Positions 7,981 to 10,963 of a DNA stretch of 10,963 bases are shown here, in pieces (within the stretch, counting starts at the first letter, position 1; each line of letters starts with the position of its first letter). Both the position numbers and the translations under genes were made by a program. The DNA is from Candidatus Hermodarchaeota archaeon (GTDB taxonomy: Archaea > Asgardarchaeota > Hermodarchaeia > Hermodarchaeales > Hermodarchaeaceae), in NCBI GenBank assembly GCA_016840185.1, contig JAEOSV010000101.1, forward strand, positions 1 through 10,963, read 5' to 3'. The notes beneath the pieces were generated by a model that was given only the letters and a program-made list of their open reading frames with translations, did no database searches and was not told the DNA's origin.

Positions 7981-7994
7981 AGAAAGAAAAAAAT
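7981..7994 (-). terminator. T-rich tract downstream of the winged-helix gene
   Basis: On the minus strand this reads as a run of seven T followed by CTTTCT, about 40 nt past the stop codon of the regulator. Archaeal RNA polymerase terminates at such T tracts without needing a hairpin. The intergenic region is convergent (62 bases), so a terminator is expected here. Confidence 0.45.
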
Positions 7995-8031
7995 GGTGGG
8001 CGGAGGATTATGAATTGCCATCCAGCCCAGA

Positions 8032-8274
8032 CTATGCTGCTTCGCTGTTAAGCAGCTGTCGACCTTTATCCGTTAAATCAAACCAAACGTGGTAGACGCC
8101 TCGACGTTCATTGATGAGGCCAATTTGGGTGAGTCGTTTAAGGTGGTAAGCGGCAGTTGAAGTTGGGATGTTCAAGTCTTTGGCGATTTCACGGAGGAAG
8201 GCTTTGTCTTTGGATAGCTTGTCCATGATTCTCCTCCGAGTGTTGTGTTGGAGTGCTTCATTATTAGACAACAT
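8032..8274 (-). CDS. Small winged-helix transcription regulator (ArsR/MarR-like)
   Basis: The protein has 80 residues and is a single DNA-binding domain. Residues 14-31 (RRIMDKLSKDKAFLREIA) form the first helices, 32-50 (KDLNIPTSTAAYHLKRLTQ) form the helix-turn-helix with the recognition helix, and 53-66 (LINERRGVYHVWFD) form the beta wing, followed by a short C-terminal helix (LTDKGRQLLN). The pattern TSTAAYHLKRLTQIGLI is typical of ArsR-type repressors. No ligand-binding cysteine pair or separate sensor domain is visible, so what it senses is unknown. It is transcribed away from the ABC permease gene across a dyad-rich 250-base region, which makes control of itself and possibly the permease plausible. 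The ATG at 8274 fits a TATA element about 35 nt upstream. Confidence 0.88.
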   Translation of the reverse strand: MLSNNEALQHNTRRRIMDKLSKDKAFLREIAKDLNIPTSTAAYHLKRLTQIGLINERRGVYHVWFDLTDKGRQLLNSEAA

Positions 8275-8275
8275 C

Positions 8276-8288
8276 TTAACTCTGTTAA
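8276..8288. promoter_or_regulatory. Perfect inverted repeat at the predicted transcription start of the regulator
   Basis: TTAAC, TCT spacer, GTTAA: a perfect 5-base-arm dyad just upstream of the minus-strand ATG at 8274. It covers the position (near 8283) where transcription from the TATA element at 8305-8314 should begin. A repressor bound here would block initiation, which fits autoregulation by the adjacent winged-helix protein. This is an inference. Confidence 0.4.
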
Positions 8289-8304
8289 TTATTTACATAA
8301 AGAA

Positions 8305-8314
8305 GTATATAAGG
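8305..8314 (-). promoter_or_regulatory. TATA element for the winged-helix gene
   Basis: On the minus strand this reads CCTTATATAC, a strong archaeal TATA match, preceded by CGAAAAG as a plausible BRE. Its centre is about 35 nt from the start codon, giving a leader of about 9 nt. Confidence 0.6.
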
Positions 8315-8351
8315 CTTTTCGTTTTTACCAATCCCCACTTATACAAATCCA

Positions 8352-8372
8352 CAACTCCCTAGTTGACCCAAC
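8352..8372. repeat. Two overlapping inverted repeats
   Basis: CAACT, CCCT, AGTTG forms one perfect dyad (8352-8365). Its right arm GTTG pairs again with CAAC across ACC (8362-8372). The three alternating arms could be a multimeric protein-binding site. Arms are short and chance cannot be excluded. Confidence 0.3.
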
Positions 8373-8394
8373 ACACCTGTAACCACTCAGAAGC

Positions 8395-8434
8395 CGTTCT
8401 AAACTGTTGAACACCCAGTTACACCGCGTTCTAA
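8395..8434 (+). repeat. Direct repeat CGTTCTAA, 32 bases apart
   Basis: CGTTCTAA occurs at 8395-8402 and again at 8427-8434, a 32-base step that is close to three helical turns. The second copy runs into TATG, forming part of an A+T-rich stretch (CTAATATG, 8431-8438) that might act as a promoter element for the permease gene. Confidence 0.3.
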
Positions 8435-8462
8435 TATGTAGGATAATGTGCCACGCAGAGAG

Positions 8463-8471
8463 TAAGTATAC
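8463..8471 (+). promoter_or_regulatory. Possible TATA element for the ABC permease
   Basis: TAAGTATAC lies just before the 8-base-arm dyad at 8474-8495 and would start transcription near 8492, a leader of about 30 nt. CTAATATG (8431-8438) is the competing candidate. Both are imperfect matches. Confidence 0.25.
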
Positions 8472-8473
8472 CA

Positions 8474-8495
8474 GTTTGATGGATCTACATCAAAC
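8474..8495. promoter_or_regulatory. Perfect inverted repeat, candidate operator
   Basis: GTTTGATG (8474-8481) and CATCAAAC (8488-8495) are perfect 8-base arms around the spacer GATCTA. The dyad is centred 40 nt upstream of the permease ATG at 8525 and adjoins a possible TATA element. Size and symmetry fit a dimeric winged-helix repressor. The gene for such a protein lies 200 bases to the left. No second copy of the full dyad is visible in the window. Confidence 0.5.
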
Positions 8496-8514
8496 GCTAT
8501 CCCAACACAACCCT

Positions 8515-8519
8515 GGTGA
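8515..8519 (+). promoter_or_regulatory. Ribosome binding site deciding the permease start
   Basis: GGTGA is 5 nt before the ATG at 8525. The in-frame GTG at 8516 lies inside this site, so the ATG is the better start. Confidence 0.5.
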
Positions 8520-8524
8520 AAAAA

Positions 8525-9505
8525 ATGGGACTGCGTGAATTCGTAACGCGACGGCTGATCAATAGCGTGGTTCTCATTTTAGGAGCGATAACTTTCAACT
8601 TCTTTGTATTTCGATTGATGCCTGGCGACCCCGTCGCAATCATTCTCAGCGGAAATATGATTGCAAACCAACCACTGCTAGCTGAACGTCTTCGGGAGAT
8701 GTGGGGATTAAACCAACCGATTCACATTCAATTCATCTTATACATACAAAACATGTTGACATTCAACTTTGGCATTTCCTTTAGTCAGGGCTTTCGCCCC
8801 GTCATTGAAATGATCGCAGCTCGACTTCCGAACACACTACTGTTAATGGGAACAGCAGCCATCATCACCATCGTTATCGGTGTAATTACTGGCATCTTTG
8901 CCGCCTCCAAGCGCGGAGGAGGTGCAGATATGAGCATGGTTGTCAGTAGCCTAACGTTGTACTCAGTGCCCACCTTCTGGCTGGGCATGATGTTAATCAT
9001 GATGTTTGGCTTCTTCATCCCCATCTTTCCAATGGGTGGCACAATCTCCGTCCCCGCCCCCACCGATCCATTAGCCTATGCTGTGGATGTGGGGTGGCAC
9101 TTGGTACTCCCGGCAACAACCTTGGCATTAGTCTCATTTGGTGGCTATATGCTGGTGATGCGGAACAGCCTCATCGATGTCCTCACCGAAGATTACATAG
9201 TCACAGCACGTGCCAAAGGGGTCGACGAACGAACCGTTCTCTACAAACATGCGCTACGCAATGCCATCCTACCACTTGTCACGATGATTGCGCTGACCTT
9301 CGGGTTCCTCATTACAGGAGCAACCCTGACGGAAACGGTGTTCAATTGGTACGGGCTAGGACGGCTCATCTTTGATTCCGTGATGGGACACAACTACCCC
9401 GTCCTGCAAGCCATCTTCTACATCATGGCCCTCACCGTCATCATCGCGAACTTCATCGCTGACATGCTCTACGGCTTCTTAGATCCACGCGTCCGCTATG
9501 ATTAG
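8525..9505 (+). CDS. ABC transporter permease, OppB/DppB family
   Basis: This is one of the two membrane subunits of a peptide/nickel/oligosaccharide-type ABC importer. It has 326 residues and about six TM segments. Family hallmarks are the N-terminal RRLINSVVLILGAITF, the RLMPGDPV motif (30-37) and a large first external loop with LREMWGLNQPIHIQF. The EAA loop (222-250, EDYIVTARAKGVDERTVLYK then HALRNAILP) docks on the ATPase and is intact. TVFNWYGLGRLIFDSV (271-286) and the terminal YGFLDPRVRYD complete the family pattern. The substrate cannot be told from the permease alone. The expected OppC, ATPases and binding protein are not downstream; instead a hairpin and a diverged OppB-like gene follow. 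Dyads upstream suggest repression. Confidence 0.95.
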   Translation: MGLREFVTRRLINSVVLILGAITFNFFVFRLMPGDPVAIILSGNMIANQPLLAERLREMWGLNQPIHIQFILYIQNMLTFNFGISFSQGFRPVIEMIAARLPNTLLLMGTAAIITIVIGVITGIFAASKRGGGADMSMVVSSLTLYSVPTFWLGMMLIMMFGFFIPIFPMGGTISVPAPTDPLAYAVDVGWHLVLPATTLALVSFGGYMLVMRNSLIDVLTEDYIVTARAKGVDERTVLYKHALRNAILPLVTMIALTFGFLITGATLTETVFNWYGLGRLIFDSVMGHNYPVLQAIFYIMALTVIIANFIADMLYGFLDPRVRYD

Positions 9506-9534
9506 GAAAGAACCTCCAATGCGAACCAGCACCA

Positions 9535-9559
9535 GAAGGGCGGCTGGGAACCGCCCTTC
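9535..9559 (+). terminator. Strong hairpin between the two permease genes
   Basis: GAAGGGCGG (9535-9543) and CCGCCCTTC (9551-9559) form a perfect 9-bp G+C-rich stem with a 7-base loop, 30 nt after the OppB-like stop. The sequence after it (ACCATTTCTTCC) is only modestly T-rich. It may end or attenuate the permease transcript, or protect the 3' end from exonucleases. Archaea do not usually need hairpins for termination, so the role is uncertain. Confidence 0.55.
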
Positions 9560-9604
9560 ACCATTTCTTCCAGGGCTAAACAGGTTCACGTGAGTTGAAG
9601 AAAA

Positions 9605-10639
9605 ATGAGTGTTTACAAACAGCTTCTGAAGCAATTGGCTGTGGCGATTTCTTTCATCGTTGCCAGCTTCGTGATTTGTTATCTTGTGTTTGCTCCCTAT
9701 TACTTCTATGTCCCTTATTCCATCTTATCAGATGGGATGAGAATCTATCCAATGATATATCCCACCCATATCGAATACTTGGCTTCACTTTCGCCCCTCG
9801 AACATTTCGAGAGGTTCCTTCTCTATACAAGGGATTTCTTAACATTTGATTTTGTTCATCTTGGTTATCCAGACATGGTTCCGAATGTGATTGAACAGAT
9901 ATTAGATGCAATGCTACTGACTTGGATCCAGCTAATCATCACTGCCGTGTTTTTTGCCAACTTTGCATTCACTTGGATAGGTGCGAAACTAATTTTCAGA
10001 GACGTGAACACCTCAGGAAGCTCCTCAATAGTTGTGAAACGTGTAGTCACTTTTGGTTTAGTTGTGATGCTTGTAGGTTCTTGGTTGTGGTATTTCTGCT
10101 ACGAGCTAAGTCCGCGGTATTTCGGTCTTATTGCTTGGAATACTGAGAATCCATTGAATGAGTATGGTGCCGAAGTATTCAATGAACCACTCTTCAGACT
10201 GAGCCTTTTAGCTATCATCTTGGCTTTTATATTGCTGATTGGTGTGTATTTCTTAACTCAAAACAAGAGGATGGAATCGAGGAGAGTATTTCCAAAAGAT
10301 ATCGAATCTTCAATCTCTGATGCCCTTTCGTCGACTCGTGTTAGGATTGTAACGTTTACTGGTTTGCTCATATCATCGTTGATTTTTCTCGATTACATCT
10401 TTCTTGGTCATGGTATTGGCAATCTTTTTCTCCGGTCACTCCGCCTTTGGGGATTTGTTATGACCAATATAATCATTCTCTATCTCTGTATACTAGCGAT
10501 ATTAGCATCAGTCACCTTGGAAATCGCTTATGGACTTGTTAAATTTGGACCATTTGATTTTCATTTCTTGAAAAATCGATTCCGTCGAGTATTACCAGAG
10601 GACCTCGAATTGGTTTCGGAGGGAGCAGTCGCACCTTAG
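9605..10639 (+). CDS. Diverged OppB-like membrane protein lacking the EAA loop
   Basis: The protein has 344 residues and about six hydrophobic segments. By eye it follows the upstream permease along most of its length. An N-terminal helix ends in VFAPYYFYVPYSI where the permease has VFRLMPGDPVAII. FLLYTRDFLTFDF (71-83) matches FILYIQNMLTFNF at 7 of 13 positions. Residues 93-130 then align with the TM2 region, and LGHGIGNLFLRSL (267-279) matches the conserved YGLGRLIFDSV. The EAA loop, through which such permeases contact their ATPase, is not recognisable: the matching region (220-247) is a polar stretch with no A-x-x-x-G core or HALRNA. Either it has lost ATP coupling or works as a partner or decoy subunit. 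A weak ribosome binding site precedes the ATG. It is more A+T-rich than its neighbour. Confidence 0.7.
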   Translation: MSVYKQLLKQLAVAISFIVASFVICYLVFAPYYFYVPYSILSDGMRIYPMIYPTHIEYLASLSPLEHFERFLLYTRDFLTFDFVHLGYPDMVPNVIEQILDAMLLTWIQLIITAVFFANFAFTWIGAKLIFRDVNTSGSSSIVVKRVVTFGLVVMLVGSWLWYFCYELSPRYFGLIAWNTENPLNEYGAEVFNEPLFRLSLLAIILAFILLIGVYFLTQNKRMESRRVFPKDIESSISDALSSTRVRIVTFTGLLISSLIFLDYIFLGHGIGNLFLRSLRLWGFVMTNIIILYLCILAILASVTLEIAYGLVKFGPFDFHFLKNRFRRVLPEDLELVSEGAVAP

Positions 10640-10963
10640 CTGGTTCGTTTATAGAGCTGTACGAGCATTCCAGGGGCTTGCTCGTATGGCTCTCCAGCGG
10701 GTTCAAATCCGAAGCTTTCTATGAGGTTTCGCATGGTTTCGTGTTTATGGAGAATGTTGCAAAGATTGGCGGCAGCATTGATTTTCTTTGCATATGCAAT
10801 GAATTGGCGATACATGGCCCGGACGAGGCCTCGTTGGCGATAGTGGGGGTGGACAGTTTGATGTTCTCCGTAGAGTCCTTCCGGTTTGGGGAATGTTTTG
10901 TAGAATCCGGCGATGAGTCCCTCGAGGCGTGTCCCGAAGTATTGATAGCCTTCTTTCATTTCA
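10636..10963 (-). CDS. GNAT family N-acetyltransferase, 5' end cut by the window
   Basis: This fragment is the C-terminal two thirds of an acetyl-CoA-dependent N-acetyltransferase. Numbered from the Met encoded at 10957-10959, a strand GLIAGFY (14-20) is followed by the family's motif A, VHPHYRQRGLVRAMYRQF (36-53), whose R-x-R-G-L stretch binds the acetyl-CoA pyrophosphate. Then come a strand and helix NILHKHETMRNLIESFGFEP (68-87), where the family usually has N-x-x-A-x-x-x-Y-x-x-x-G-F. The reading frame is open to the window edge (GAA precedes the Met), and the N-terminal strand and two helices are missing, so the true start lies outside. The acceptor is unknown. Its stop overlaps the stop of the convergent permease-like gene by 3 bases. 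Confidence 0.8.
   Translation of the reverse strand, partial: EMKEGYQYFGTRLEGLIAGFYKTFPKPEGLYGEHQTVHPHYRQRGLVRAMYRQFIAYAKKINAAANLCNILHKHETMRNLIESFGFEPAGEPYEQAPGMLVQLYKRTS

Noticed and set aside
8010..8051. Tiny plus-strand frame (13 codons) after GGAGG at 8002-8006
   Set aside because: It is very short, has only 3 nt between GGAGG and ATG, overlaps the 3' end of the minus-strand regulator and shows no hydrophobic or repeat pattern of a real peptide.
10141..10400. Idea that the permease-like gene is a frameshifted pseudogene of OppB
   Set aside because: The frame is open over 344 codons with well-formed hydrophobic segments and no stop. Divergence is spread evenly, so it looks like a functional diverged protein and not decay.
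9605..10639. Reading the second permease-like gene as the expected OppC subunit
   Set aside because: OppC proteins lack the FxLYxxxxLTFxF-type external loop block that matches OppB here, and this protein has no EAA loop, which OppC always carries.

Overview
The window reads as archaeal chromosome. Three things support this. It opens with the archaeal mevalonate-entry cluster in its usual order: HMG-CoA synthase, acetoacetyl-CoA thiolase of the SCP2-like archaeal type, and a DUF35 zinc-ribbon/OB-fold protein. Several gene starts follow archaeal-style TATA elements and GGTGA/GGAG ribosome binding sites. The rest is a mosaic of short units, many of them membrane proteins. G+C is moderate (sampled 60-base stretches of the conserved genes hold about 30 G+C). 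An Asgard/Thorarchaeia-like or other uncultivated archaeon is my guess; no marker gene in the window settles the lineage.

Layout. Positions 2-2879 (+) are the mevalonate cluster, with a 5-nt gap and then a 17-nt gap between genes; the DUF35 protein carries an unusual charged C-terminal extension. Positions 2998-4176 (+) encode an unrecognised membrane protein that appears to be an internal duplication of a TM-ectodomain-TM unit. Positions 4315-7243 (+) hold a two-gene unit: a membrane-anchored penicillin-acylase-family Ntn hydrolase and, 4 nt later, a small four-helix membrane protein with a very basic tail. Positions 7325-7969 (+) encode a HEAT-repeat protein. A small winged-helix regulator lies on the minus strand at 8032-8274. 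It is divergent from an OppB/DppB-type ABC permease at 8525-9505 (+), across an intergenic region rich in inverted repeats. After a strong hairpin comes a second membrane protein (9605-10639, +) that I read as a highly diverged OppB-like paralogue lacking the ATPase-docking EAA loop. A GNAT acetyltransferase fragment on the minus strand runs off the right edge.

How the genes work together. The first three enzymes channel acetyl-CoA into HMG-CoA for isoprenoid lipid synthesis. The acylase faces outward from the membrane and may process or degrade an amide compound. The canonical permease implies peptide or oligosaccharide import, but no ATPase, second canonical permease or binding protein is present here. 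The most original points are the EAA-less permease paralogue beside a canonical permease, the dyad-rich intergenic region beside the regulator, and the duplicated ectodomain protein. No RNA genes, CRISPR arrays, insertion sequences or att sites were seen, and no gene-free stretch exceeds 300 bases.
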